Shown here: in pieces, positions 38,501 to 51,800 of the stretch
Layout: each line of letters begins with the position of its first letter
Numbering within the stretch: the stretch's first letter is position 1
Assembly: GCF_030936135.1 (NCBI RefSeq)
Contig: NC_082603.1
Span: 17,142,880-17,206,879 of the forward strand
DNA length: 64,000 nt
DNA from: Gavia stellata
Taxonomy: Eukaryota; Chordata; Aves; Gaviiformes; Gaviidae
Reading direction: 5' to 3'
The notes under the pieces: model-generated
The model's database searches: none
What the model was told of the DNA's origin: nothing
What the model saw: the letters and a program-made list of their open reading frames with translations, nothing else
Position numbers and translations under genes: made by a program

Positions 38501-41500
38501 GATAGTTCTGGGATATTGTGATAAAGGAAACAAGAAAACAAATGAATTGTCAGTACAGTAAAGCATTGCAGTGTGAACAGTTGGATTTAAAAGCTACATG
38601 TAAAACACCTTTCTCTGTGCTTTTGCTTCAGATATGCCCCAATATGTACGACTGCAACTGTGAGCATTTTTAAGATAATACAGAAAAGCACTCCAAAAGC
38701 TAAGTTCAGTTCAGTAGATCAGAGTGCCACCATAGGAACCTCCCACTATTACCCATTTGATAACTTTTTGGCAGCAACTTAATTTCATAAAAGCCTCTGA
38801 ACAGCTGGTGTTCAGACACAGAACTGTACAAACCTAGGATGGATTTGAATTGTTTATTTTGATGTAAAAAAACCCTGAAATTGTATAAATTATGTAGGTA
38901 ATACTGCAAGACCTTCCACATAAGGATTTCAAAATACTATAACTTCACTCTTGAGGTTGTTAAGTAATAGCAGAAGAAAAAGTCTCACAGAATAAATAGA
39001 AACAAGTCATGGAGAAACCATGGGTTTATCCCGTAAAATCTGGTGACCTGACTAAACCTATGACGATCTCTTTATTGCAGGAAACCTGAGATGTACAGGA
39101 AGTGACAGTTTTTAGAACGGGTAAATACAACATAGATCTTGTATTGCCCTCCAATATATGCTGTCATCTTATATCTGTCATCTTACATTTTTGTTTCCTT
39201 CCTTCCTCTGGAAAGGAAGGATTTTAATTTCTCAGTGGGGAAAAATGTGCCCAGCATCTGCCACACACCTTGCTGGTGTGTTTATAATCGTATTTTGGAT
39301 GTTAAAAAATGTTGGCATTACCTACCCTAAGCAAGAGTTAATCCTGTTTTCAGAAATAACAATAAATAGTGTAAAAGTAGAAGAATAATAGGATAATAAC
39401 TCTCTCTGCCTAAAACCAGTTCTCATAATGATGTATTTAGGGTCTTATACAATTTATTTTGTAATTCCATTTTACTCTTAACCTTGAGCAGGCTTTGAAT
39501 ATATCTTGTGTCCTGACCACTAGGTTGTACTCTGCATCCAATTAGTAGTGCAATATTGGTTAAATAAGAGATGTTTGAGTTAATGTTTCTGTTACCTTTC
39601 TTCACCAAAACTGCTGTTAGCAGAAGCATCAGAAAGGCCATTAGTTATCTTGTGGGAGAAAGGAGATTTTATTTTTTTTTTCCCCCCTTCAGCTGTAGGA
39701 ACAAATTTTTCACTTAAACAGTAGGGAAAAATCTACACAGGTGTCAAAAAAGACTTAATAGCACATAAAAGTATGCCATAAAATAATCACATTCAAAAGT
39801 GTAAGTGCAGTATATTTGAAAACAGTACATCTTGTATCTCTTAGTATCTTGTCATATAAGGTTAATGTCATTTTCTACTTGCCCTTGAATTTCCTTTGGT
39901 ATGGGGGTTTGGAGGCAGGGGGGTGGTTGTTGGTGGTTTTGTTTTTCATTTGGTATAAATTAATAACAGACCAAGTGCAGCTGGCCAAGTAAGATTAGAT
40001 AGCCACTGTTTATCTCTATATTGTTTAAAGAGAATGTTGCTGTGGAAATTCTGGGATTCCTTTCATGTTTAGTGCAGAATTTCTATTTGTTCTGGAATGA
40101 TAAGTATGGTGACTCTACACCAGTTCTTCCAGATATTTTTTAATTGTCATATACTAGCATGGAAGCTGAATATTCAAAATCTGTAGTCTTAAAAAATATA
40201 TTCCTAGTGAAGTTGTTAAACAGTTTTGAAAACAAGTTCCTTTATGACAACAAAATTACAGTCTGTGACCATATTAGAAGTGTATGAACCAGAAAAAAGC
40301 TATTTGTCCATGGTTTTATTGATGTCCTAATCAACTAGCTGTGATTTTCCTTTTATCTCCCTGAAAATTGTATGCCTTTCATGCTGACCGTCTTGCAATC
40401 TGAAAGTACCTGTTTAAAGCAAGCCAATAAATGAAAGATTTCAGTGACTGAGCTTGTCCTTGCCTCACATAAGAATGTTCTGTGTGGCTTTAACATTCCT
40501 CATAGACATTCTTTTTTGGTGTGTCCATTAAATGCTGAGAATTTTCTAATCGATGTTACTCCACAAGATGCTCTTAGTTACTGTAATACCACCATTCTTT
40601 AGATCTATACTTGTCATCCTTAGCCCACAAAATTTTCACAATAATAAAAAACCTGCAGTAAAATCGGGTAATATAGCAGAGTATTCCAGTATTCCAGTGG
40701 AGAATAGAGGGCTTCCACAATGTGATTTGAAAATTAGCAGGTTTGTTCTTTAATAGATCATGAAGTGATGAATTCCAGGATTACAACTTCCACAGTGTAA
40801 TGGTGTATGTGTCTCTGAAGTGTAACCATTTTGACTTGTTTCCAAGGTTGACCACGGAGGCAAAATTCACAGTGGCTTCTAAAACCATGTCTGGTCCAAA
40901 ACATTGCATGTCTTACTAACTGTACTTGTTCTAATTTAAATGCTTTCAAAATATTTCTAGGTATTTATTGTACTTTAACACAGGTAATACTGCTACTGTG
41001 GCCTACCTTTCTGCAGGACAGTATTTTTGGTTTTGCAATTTGTATTAAGAAAAAAAAGAAAAATAAAAGCTTCAATACTTTTCTAGTGTTCCAGGAATTA
41101 TAAAAATGCTAAACAGCTTTCTCTATCTGACAGAAAGCAGCACTGGCTCTTTGCTGACCATAACATGTCGGCCTTTGGGCAGCTTCTTGTCACGTGTTCA
41201 GAGTAGACAGATGTGTTGGAACAAGTAGTTTGTGTCTGGAAAGTCGTAATTCCAGTTGGTCTATACAGAGCTAATGAGCAAGTACTTTTCCTGAAGTATA
41301 GATGAGAGGAAAATCTTCAAATAAAAATGTGTATCAAAAATGTATGATTGAAGACACTACATGTCTGAACATGAGCATTTCCTGCTTCTGGCATCAGTGC
41401 GCTGATAGGAAATGCTCAGGTCACAAGTTACAGATTTAGAATTGGGCATTCCTTAATTTATTTAGGACATGCTCAAACTTGCAAATAGAAGTCTCTTCAC

Positions 41501-42330
41501 AAACTCAGCAATTCTTTGGAAGCTTAAGCAATTGTTTATGTAGATCTTACATAAATGCTTATGTAGAGCAGCGATGTTGGGAGAACATTTTATGTGTCTA
41601 TCTTTTGTCTTCCTATGTCTATCATGTGTCCATTTTAATGGCTATCTTTTATTTCACTTTACCAAGTGGGGAAAAAAGTAACTAAGTATTTTTATTTACA
41701 GATAACTCAAATTCAGATGACATTATGATGGAGACCAAACTGTAACGATCTCTCAGCTGCTTTTGTAGAAAAAACCCCTAACAGGTTGACTTCAGCTACA
41801 TTCATATCTTGGACAAACACCCATCACGGAATCTTTTTCTTTTTGACTTTCTTACAGAATATGCAGTTTCATTCACTTCCTTCATATTCCTACAGATAAC
41901 ACTGCTCCTTTTGCTATTCCTCTTCATTTTGTACATTTTGTCATGTGTGTTACACATGTAAGAAGAATGGCATTATCACTGAAAAATCATACTGAGGAAC
42001 ATTCTCTTTGAATACAAAGGCTGAGTATTTTTTAATTGATACTACAGTATTGAGTGACTCTGTTCATTCATCTTTTACAGATTAATTCAGCTGTGAGAGC
42101 TAAAAAAAAGATAGTCTTCAACATTCCCTGTTTGTATGAGGATTACAATGAATTAAATGTAATGATCTTAATGCGTAGATAACTACCTATTACCAAGCAG
42201 CCAAGAAAGTATTAATCTCTTTGGCCATAATTGTAGAACTTCCATGCTATGAAGTGCTTTCTGAGTTGTTCAGTCATTTAATATTCCTAAGAAACAATAT
42301 CTGTAATTGGGTTTTGTTTTTGTTTTTCAG

Positions 42331-42450
42331 AGTCACAGGCATTGTGAGGTGAGAGAACAGATAATGAAGTATCTACCCATTTCTAACTGGCTGACGCAGC
42401 TTGGTCTAGCAGAATATTGCACGCTCTTTGAACAATATGATGGCATAGAG
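42331..42450 (+). CDS. BCAR3: BCAR3 upstream exon, N-terminal half of a SAM domain
   Basis: A 120-base exon with a strong acceptor (T-rich tract then cag/A) and donor (GAG/gtgaga). It begins and ends in phase 0. It encodes 40 residues: a lead SHRHCEVREQIMKYL, then ISNWLTQLGLAEYCTLFEQY and DGIE. W in helix 1, the G-L--Y---F pattern of helix 2 and the DGIE turn are the first half of a SAM (sterile alpha motif) fold, a helical interaction module. The frame is open through the acceptor, so an upstream coding exon is possible. The internal ATG at 42364-42366 has A at -3 and would also give a protein with the whole SAM domain. Assignment to BCAR3 is by position, strand and compatible splice phase with the exon at 63600, not by homology that I can verify. 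It could otherwise belong to an unrecognised gene lying between. Confidence 0.82.
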
Positions 42451-45400
42451 GTGAGAATTGGCTTTTTCAATAGAATTCTTGAGAAAATGTCAAGCAAGAT
42501 GATATAATGCAAGTGATTAATGTTTCTGTGATACGATGTTGCAGCAAAAAAACTAAAGGCTGATAGTTTGCTTTTGTCTTAGGAAAGGGGAAAATAAAAC
42601 CAATGTCTTTTGTAACTGTCTACGAGTCACTTACTGGTGAGCTAGATAAAATGAGTATTTTACTGTTTCTAATGCTGCTTGTCCTATATTAGTCTTGGCT
42701 GTCTCGGATTGTAACAAATGGGCATGTTCACAAGAGCAAGAACACATAGATAACTTTTGTTCTGCAAAAGTTAACAAATAAGTTTCTTTCTTAAAATTCA
42801 GAACTAGATAAAATATAAATATATGTGCCAATTGTTATATGAAGTTGCTTATAGGTAAATGGATACTATGTGACGTAAGAATAATCTTCTCTATTGAGCA
42901 AATGCCACATTACAGAAGGACCTTACCTCACTCATCTTGAAGATTGCTAGGAAGCCCTTTTCCCACAGGTCTTACTTGATCAAAACTTCCTCTTTATTGT
43001 CCATTTTGTGTTTTTAGTTCTTTTCATCCACATACAAATTTACTGACACTTGCATACTATATCATCAATTAAATGCTGCTTTGACATGTTTTAATTCTAT
43101 CTCGCTGTATTCCTAATTCGGAAAATAAACGTAAAAATACAACTGAATATTCTCATCAACTCAAAATATCCTTGGATTCACTTTTAAACAAATCTTTTAC
43201 AGGTGTTTTTTTTTTTGTCACCAGTCAAAGTTTCATTAAGTAGCACTGAAGTTTATTTAAAATTGGCTTCTGTGTCACATCAGGGCTGTTTGCATACCAG
43301 AGTTCTTAGTGAATGTCATGGTAATGTCATAATCCAAGGAAAATACAAATAAAAGGATTTTAAATATAAGTAGAATTTGTCACAACTAGGAAAAGGACAG
43401 CATTTTCTACCTTCCCAAATGGACTCAGTCAGTAAGATTTAGAAGCACGTTGGAAAATGTTATATTATTCACACTACCATTGTAACACAGAAGACAGTAA
43501 TGTAGAACCATGGGACAGCTGCTTTGACAGTCAACAAACAAACAAAAAAACCTGCAACAAAGTTAGTTTACAGCTTACTGAGCCTGAAAGCTGCCTGTAA
43601 AAAGTTTTTTGCTGAAATGCAAAACTTAAAAATAGGCTTAGTGCATCATTCTGGATACAATGGACTTTTTTTAAGGTCAAGGCCATGAGTCAGAATTTCA
43701 GTTCTGCAGTATCTGTAGATTACAAGTGTTACAGCCTTTCTTAGTTCCTCAGCCAAACCTGAATATTTTCCTGAAACAAAACTTTAATTTGAGAAAATGC
43801 CTGACTTTATGTACTTACTAACCTGCTTAATACTAGGCATATGCTTAAGAATCATGTTGAACCAAGCTTTTAAGTTCTTGAAAGTCTAAGTAATTGCCTT
43901 TGATGTCTTCTACTTTTAAAAATAATTACTAATAACTATTTACAGTGGTGTTTTTATCTCTGCAGTAGAAGGTATGATTATATCCATTTTGCTGAGGAGG
44001 ACAGTGATGCACAGTTTCTTGAACTAAATTGTTCTTAGCTAAGTAGTAAATTCATTACAGTAGAAGACAGAGTTCTTGGCTTTCAGTCAACTCCTCTAGC
44101 CAGTTCTTAAGCCAGACCAGAAAGTGCTTATGATCTTGAATGCAGAAAGAAAACTTCAAGGCAGGAGACTTCTCCCTGACACATAAAATCTCTACGTATT
44201 AGTGTTGTCTGTTGCAAAATGCGGCAAGTTCTTTAAAAGTACTAAAAAAATCCCCAAATGTGTCTATAAAAGCTCCCACTGTGTTACCCTGAGCAAATGC
44301 TGTTCAGTACTGGAGTTAGCACCAACCCTTTTTGTGTTCATCCTTACAAGCTTTTTGCTAAAGTTTGAACAGCAGGCATATGGCATTTCTACTTCTTCTG
44401 TGTATGGTTTTTCTTGGAGGATGATTTTGGGGTTTGGGGGGCAGGGTGTTGGGTTTTTTTAAGAGAAGTAGAGGGAGCCTCTCTCACCATTGCCAAAGAT
44501 GAAAAATCCTTTCTACTAAAATGTGAATTCATGATTAGTACCAATTTTTGCATTTGGGTAAACCTAGAAAGGGATAAAGTAAGAGCAGTAATTATTCAAC
44601 TCCCTTCTTTCATGTCATTAGATACATATGAGATATCATTTGAGAAATACTTAATATGACATTTTCAGGCATGGCTAAATTTCCCTAACAGCTTTTGAAA
44701 CAGTTGTAGCTAGTGACATAAAAATTGAGGCCTTCAGCAATTAGAGGACTACTCAGTCTAAATCAAAGAATGTCATGCTTTTGCAGTGGTTTTAGTTTGA
44801 AAGAATGATTTAAAAATGACAATTTCAAAAACAGTGGCTCAGAGTAGAAATCTGTGTCAGTTGTCTTAATTACACAGTGAAACAATGTGATTTTATATTT
44901 TAGGGTCCTAGGCCTGACTTGTCAAATCTCATTAGAAAAGGCCTCTTTTAGTAATATGACTTGCCAGTAACAAAATGGAGTACACCCTGTTGATTTCTCT
45001 TTATCTGATTGACAGTGAAAATACGGAACGGTAAAAATAAAAAGAAATACATTTGATCATAAATTTTCTGGTTTGGATGTGTTTTCTTTTTGCTCTCAAA
45101 GACGTCATCATTGAATTGAAATTCTATACTGGCTTATAAATAATGCCTTGAGTTATTCAGCAGCTTATTTTGAAAACAAAATAGTAATGATTTTCTGGAG
45201 ACAAAAAGGAATAAAAGAGAACAGTTCAGGTTTGATTACCCAAATGCATTATCTGGAAATTCATGTTCTTCAAAACAGTGTCACAACCCATGTTATCTAT
45301 TAATTACAGTGAATATCGTCTTGATTATCTAAAACCTTCCTTTCCAATATTATTATGCCTCTCAGTTCACTCTGAGATTGATGATCTTTCATTAGCTTAA

Positions 45401-45696
45401 GTGCAATTGGCATACTAGCACTTTTGGGGTTTTTTTATTCAAAGGATTCATAGCTTTTAGAAATTCTCCACCTATCTTGACCAGTTTTGTTTTGAGAAAA
45501 AATTTAGAGACAATGAATTAATGTTTTAAAAGAAAAATTCTTCATGCCTTCAATGACGTAGCTTATAATGACAAATATACTTACGTTTGCTGTTACGTAG
45601 CTTACAGTATCAGAAGCAGCAAACCTGTCTGAAAGAAATTTGAATTCTTCTGGACTAATAGGTATAGTATGTTCCTTACTCTGGCATTTGCTACAG
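42451..45696 (+). other. BCAR3: Intron between the two SAM exons
   Basis: A 3.2-kb intron with gtgaga at the 5' end and ttgctacag at the 3' end, splitting the SAM domain after helix 3 begins. It holds a sense-strand G-quadruplex motif at 44429-44453 and otherwise AT-rich sequence with no further exon or repeat that I recognise. Confidence 0.8.
44429..44453 (+). other. G-quadruplex motif in the BCAR3 intron
   Basis: Four G runs (4, 6, 3 and 3 G) are separated by loops TTT, CA and TGTT. This fully satisfies the G3+N1-7 rule on the transcribed (sense) strand. Confidence 0.8.
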
Positions 45697-45811
45697 GACT
45701 TACTCCGTCTTACAGAAGTTGATCTTAGAAAAATGGGAATTGAAAATCAAGTCCACCGAACACGCATCATTTCCAATATTCTGCTGCTTCAGGAGGTAGA
45801 AAAAAAGAGAG
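45697..45811 (+). CDS. BCAR3: BCAR3 upstream exon, C-terminal half of the SAM domain
   Basis: A 115-base exon with acceptor ctacag/G and donor AGAG/gtaaga. It starts in phase 0 and ends one base into a codon. It encodes DLLRLTEVDLRKMGI, ENQVHRTRIISNILLLQEVE and KKR. The L-LTE-DL--MGI and HR-RI---I--L signatures are helices 4 and 5 of a SAM domain, completing the fold begun in the exon at 42331. Joined, the two give a domain of about 65-70 residues, the normal SAM length. A second possible donor at 45795/45796 (GGAG/gtagaa) would break the frame into the exon at 63600. The donor at 45811 keeps it, making E from G + AA, then P, K and the canonical BCAR3 Met. The splice phase therefore supports use of this donor and a fusion of SAM to BCAR3. 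Confidence 0.85.
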
Positions 45812-48800
45812 GTAAGATTTCCATGTTGTCTCCTAAAGACTAAGAGAATGAGTTAAGGCAACGCGAACTTTCCTGTCACAAAGAGATGACAAACTAATAC
45901 TCTGATTTAGCCTAGGATACTGCTCTGAATACAGATCACAGGGGTACTTTACATAGACAATAAGGAGAATGGCTAAAAGTTGATCTTTTGGCAGGGTTTT
46001 AAAAAGTAATATAACCTGTACTTTTTTTAGAAGTTGTCGTTTAGAAAAGGCTCCACTTTTATTTCACTTTCTATTGCTCTCACAGTCTTCAACTTAACAA
46101 GATACAGTAATGTTAACAGACCATAATTGACGGAAGACTGTGTCACGAACGTCTTCCTCACTTGAAAAGATCCTATCAAAAGGTCTAAACCAAGATATTT
46201 TGTGTACATGCCACCTCATCTGTAGCAAGGAGAGAGTAAGAGTGCTTGCACAGGCAGTCCTGACCCTCCTTTTCCATTTGGGACTTTGCTATGAATTAAG
46301 ACTTGATCACTACATCTTTTGTTGCTTTTATGATGCTTTTATCAGTTCTGTATCAAAATTCAACTCAAGTTTGTGAGAGCTGGAACAAGCCCTGTAAGAC
46401 ATTCTATTCTGAGTGGAAGGATATAGTGAGATGTTATTCAAATATGACTTACTGTACAGGATATTTTGAGAATAGTTAACAAGATAACAAGATATGAGTA
46501 TTATGCAGTCTGCCCAGTAATTCTAAAGATCACTGCCTAAGGCTTTTACAAATATAATGTGAAGCAGTGATTTACGTGGCTAACACTCCTGGTTTTACCC
46601 TCTCTTGGTCAGAATAAAAAGACTTTTGGAGCATGTGTGAAATCGAATATTCATAAAATGTGTTTAGCTACTTTTCAGAAGAAATTCAAGTAGATCAGCG
46701 TATTTTCTCAACGTTTTCTGAGGAGTTCAAAATTGGTTTAACAAGTATATAACTTCTACAATTAATTGGTTTAACTTTCTTAAAATGTGAATATATATGA
46801 CATTTTTGTGACTGCTACTGTGAACACATTAGGAAATTATTCAAGTTGATAACTGCAGTGAAACTAGACATATTTCAATTAGAATCTATTGTGACGTGGC
46901 TTTGGGACTGCATTTTGTAACCTTTTCAGGTACTGGAGTGAGGAATAGATTGCAGTTCTCAACATAACATTTTTTTCAGAGGAAAGGACTGTTCAAACTG
47001 TCATTCACATGGTGAATTGAATTTATAGATAGTTATGTAACATTTCAATCAACTCACTGGAACGTTCCAAATTCTATTAATATAGCTACAAATTGTGATT
47101 GTTCAGCTTCAGATATGTTGAGCTAAATCTAATCTTGCCGTACTGCTCGTGATTTCAATGAATTAAATTTGAGTTAAACATTTTATCTCCAAACTGGAGT
47201 GTATATATTTTTTGACCTTTGGACATATGTCTTGCAAGGTCACAGCATGATGCCATTTGTTTCTTTTTTTTTGGCAGTTAAGTGCTAGAATTCTTTAAGC
47301 TAAGTTCTAGTAAAAGTAGTGGTGGTTCATGTTTTTATGGGCATTTATTTTGCTGAGCAGTGTTTTCGTTCACTCTCTGGTTTTGGCTAATGAAAACAAT
47401 TAAGTGTGTAATTGAATTGTGTGCTTCAAAAAATAGAGCCAAATTGATCTCTGAGTTGTTTTGTTTATGCTAGGATATTTACATCCTAGATAGCTTTGCT
47501 TATTGCGTTAAAGAATTCTGGGAAGGCTGCAAAACAGATCAGTTCAGTCAGTCATACGTGAGCACAGACTGTTTTGTTTTCACAGTAGGGACTAATGGTT
47601 GTTATCTAGTCTCCAGCCTATTATGACATGGTTTTGTTTTGTGTCTTTGACAGAATGCTGTGTCTAGGAGCAAAGTGCCTAATCAGTTACACTGAAATGC
47701 TAGTTTTCCAGCACTGAACTGTACTGAAATCAGGCATTAGAAAAAACATTATTTTAAAATCTTCCCTTTTATTAAATAAATACTAATGTCCTACTAATGT
47801 ACTTACCAGTACAGAGCAAAGACTATATTATTCTGTTTGCTGTTATTTTGAGCTTTAAACAACAGCATTGTATTTGTTGCTGGTTCAACAGTTTCCAGAC
47901 AGTGCTTGATGTGATAAGTCACTTCAATATGTAAGCATTTTCACAAGGTTTATTTTATAGGATTAAGCATTTCTTTGTACAGTGAAGTTAAGTTTTGGAA
48001 AATTTTGTCAAAACATTCTCTGTTTTCTAAAATGTTATCTGGTTCTGAACCTACTTTGAACGGAATATGTCTCAGTACACTAGGATTTGGATTCATCCCG
48101 TCTAACTCTAGCTATGGGCTGTGTTTCCACAGTATTTAATTCCAAGATCTGTGCATTGACATAATGCCCAGCAACACATTTGACCTGGATCAAATATGCG
48201 CACATGATTCCATATCTGTTGAATTAGGCAGAGTACACAATACGAAGTTCACTACCTTTACGCTTTTATGCTATCTTTATGCCAGCCAATGGTAGGGAAG
48301 TGATTAGAATAACTGGTTTGACGTGAGTAGCGTTAGCTAATCAGTAGAAAAATAACCATTCAAAATTGTTAAACCACTTCAGTCCAGCAGAACAAATTTT
48401 ATAGTGTATCAGTGCTTTGAATAATGGGGCTCTGATACTTTTGATCAGTATTAGAAAACTGAAAAGCTGCTCTGCCATTGACTCTTGACCTTAATTGAAG
48501 CTGGGGTTCCAAAATGCCAACCTAAGCAGTCTGTGCCCTCTTCAGCTTTCCTTTAGCTGCTTTTTCCCATGTCTGTATCATTCCTTTTGTTGTTCATAAA
48601 ACTATCCTGCAGCTGCGTGGTGAACCCATTGGGAAATTTATCTGGCTGAAAAACAACTTTTTTTTTCCCCTCATATTCATCCAGATCAAGTCCCCATACC
48701 AGTTCACTGTTCAGCTGCACAAACACTTGTACAAGTATGAAAGGCCAAAGAAGAGGCAGCAGAGGTGAGCACTGGTGGCTGAAACAGCTATGCTGCCTAA

Positions 48801-51800
48801 AATGAAACCACAGCTGAAAGTGTTATATTAGGAGGCAAGTCCATCTGTGCTCCCTCTAGGTATTAGAAAGAGACAGATGAATTCGACAGATAATTCAGTT
48901 TGCTTTCAATTTGAATTACCTTATGTAGGTGTCAATATTTTTTTGTTGATTGTAGAGATATCCCAGGATGGCTGACTACCTGGCAGATCACTCAGCAAGT
49001 GCTGACAGCTGGTGGAATGAATTTAGGCCTAAAAGCTACAACTGTAGCTGGCCTGGAACATTTCATCTCTTCTTTTGAGTGCAGCCTTCCAAATTTCAAG
49101 GAACCATTTGTTTCCTTTTCTCTAAATCGTGATGAGCTCAAATATTTGCTTAGGGCTTATCACAATATTTCATTTCCTTGCAAATCAAAGTACACAAGTG
49201 GAAAAATGTTTCCAATTTCTGCAAGCTTCCTTCCTAAGGGCAAAATTGTTACCAGTTCTGAACATACTTCCTACCACTGTTCCATGAACAGAAGACCACA
49301 TGGCTGTGTACTGAGTCAAACTGATAGTTGCTCAAGTCCAGGATCTAGTATCAGGTAGTGGCAAAGTAGATGTCAAGTGGAACAAGAAAGAGCACACCAA
49401 CCCGTAGTGGTGCTTTCCCAGGATACTCTCTAAGCATTTTATCTAACAAAAATGAAGTTTCAAAAAGGTATGAATGTGAAGAGCCGTAAACACTCTTTCC
49501 GCAATCCTTTTGCCTGTATCTTGACTTACCTCTTGATGTGAACTGCCGCTCTTCCTGAATCTTGGGAGTCCTGTTATCTAGGCCACTATCCATTCATGTA
49601 TTCATAGCATGATGTGACTCCTTTGAGATGTACCTTTTGTTTTCTGTTCCAGGGAAACTGTAGAGTCAGAGGGTGGGGCCTGCAGCTTGCCTGGGCTTGT
49701 CCCAATATGGAATAAAGATGCATCCAAAATTCGGGTACTAAACCACTCCCAAGTAAAGAAAAATATGGGCTGTGCTTCTGTCTGTTCTTATAGGAATGTT
49801 CTCATTGGCTATCTAGCACCTTTTTGTAGTCTTAGAAATGTTTGTTTGGCATTGCAAAGAAGCCAGGAAATAACATATCCTCTTCGAGAAGTAGCTGCTT
49901 CTGATATGAGAGAAACTGATGACCAATTAGGTGTAATCTGACTCCTGTGTGACACGAAAAGGTCTCCCTTCCCAGAGCATGAGGCATAGCACTCTGTCCT
50001 GTAACAATCAGCAGTTCAAGACAGACATCCTGAAAGCTATAGCCCAGTACTTACAGAGTAGTGGTCCAGGAAGGAACCATGGTTTTCTCAGTATCCTCTA
50101 ATACAACTAAAGCAGGGTTTGATGCTATGTGGGATTGGGAGAGAGTGTATTTAATCATGTTACCATAGCGTTCTACAGTCTTTAGGAGTGTGGTTTTGTT
50201 ATGATTTCTTATGACCTACAGTGAAAGAATAAATCATGATTCAGATGTGTTGAGGAATCCCACCATATTGTGATCAGCTCCTTCAGTGTGGTAGAAATGT
50301 TACCTATAGAGAGGGTAATGTAAATATATAAATGCAAATGTCTACTTTGGTATAATTAAAAAAAATACCTTGGATATTGCCAGACATGGAAGTTATTTCT
50401 TGGTTCCTTTATAACCATGACTTTAAATACAGAATTATGTTGGAAACCTTTGTATCATTTGACTGTTAAAATGTTTGTGTACATTTGTAGGTATTCATGA
50501 TGTACTGTTCTGTACATCATTGGCTGAGTTATGAGTGGAAAGCTAAGTGACAAGAAGTTTTTTTATGAATTGTTCTAAGAGGTAGAACTTTGTTTTTCCA
50601 GTACCTTCTTTTACTGAGCTGAATTCTGATTAATAGCATTTTATGGCTTAATGTGATTTCATTAACATCTTGGTGTTTTCCTTTGAGAGGCTAAAGCTAT
50701 AAAGAATCTTTGCTTTTTGTCTTGTACGGGTTTTCTTATACAGAGAGATTGCAGTTTTAATAGGATATATATTTAGATCTTCTATAATTTTATTTGTCTT
50801 ACAAAGAAGGCCAACCTTAATGGATTTAAATAAAATATATGCATTGACATACTTTATTGTGGGTGAATATAAAATAATATGCAAAACCTGAATTAGATTA
50901 AATGTAATTAATATTCCATAACTTGCTGCTTTTGGTGGGGAAAAGATATTTTTGCATTTAAAATCTTAAGTAACTGTTTCTGCATATGTTGTATTTCTTG
51001 CCCTGCTGCAGTAGTGTAAAGTTAAATATGAAGTACATTTTTGCTGTGTGAGTCTTCTCCTTGCCATGCATTATATAGAAGACCTAAGATGTGTACTATT
51101 AAGAAGGAAGATGAGCAAGCAGTACAGATCCTTGCTTGTGCTTGGGACAGTACAAATAGAGACAAGTCCATCTTCAAAGAAGGTGTAAAATAACTGAGGG
51201 ACTCCTTCACGTGTTTTTATTAGATGGCCAAAATAATTAGCATAAAGCCATAACTGGTTTTGCCTTGTCAAAGCCAAATATCTTGCCTTTGTCTCTCTCA
51301 GATAAAGCCCTTTTACTCATTCTGCATTTTTTTGTTTCTCTTCAAAACATTACAAACACAACCAGAGTGCTTTGGAGCAGTGGTATGTAGTGTCAACCCG
51401 TCAGATTCCAGACTAGTGCTAAAGTATTCTGGTAGCTTTTCCAATAGATGGAGAGGAGGCTGCTTTGAACACTCATCTGCATAATAGTTAGAGGTGGTAT
51501 TGCTGCCTGTGTGGTCTATTTTGTTCCCCCTGAGATAGACAAAGATGTGAAGGTTTTAGCCACTTCTGTTTAAGGAGGTCATAAATGTAGATACTGTTAC
51601 GAAGTGGTAAACATACACCTTGGACTGTACCATTTCATTGGTTGCAAGTTCCAAATTCGTTTATTGCTGCTTTCTGGCCCTCTGTTTATCCTTGTCTCTA
51701 TATTAGTTATGTTCTAAATGAAAAACACCCCAACTTCTGTCACATGCAAAGAGAGGATGTTAATTCTTTTGTGTTTGAGACTTTTTACAGAAACATGGAA

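Larger units (their letters stand above)
5811..42330 (+). other. BCAR3: Long non-coding stretch, probable 5' intron(s) of BCAR3
   Basis: About 36.5 kb with no exon I can defend. If the long BCAR3 transcript starts in the upstream CpG island, this is intronic. Small 5' UTR or coding exons could be hidden here, because a short exon cannot be recognised without an mRNA. The supported content is repetitive: a G14 run at 7452, a CT/T run near 10323, (CA)8 at 12966, a CR1 ORF1 remnant near 14.6-15.2 kb, CR1 3' copies at 15.45-16.19 and 24.23-24.95 kb, an LTR candidate at 18.60-19.10 kb, a short CR1 tail at 28.65 kb and a purine tract at 29.47 kb. Open frames up to 147 codons occur but lack motifs and paired splice sites. 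Confidence 0.55.

Noticed and set aside
42331-45811. SAM exons as part of a separate, unrelated gene
   Set aside because: Not excluded outright, but same strand, position between DNTTIP2 and BCAR3, and phase-compatible joining to BCAR3 favour one gene. No terminal exon, stop or poly(A) signal specific to another gene was seen.
48999-49358. 119-codon open frame, considered as a further BCAR3 exon
   Set aside because: No similarity to any domain I know and no matching acceptor/donor phase; direct joining of 45811 to 63600 already gives a coherent protein.
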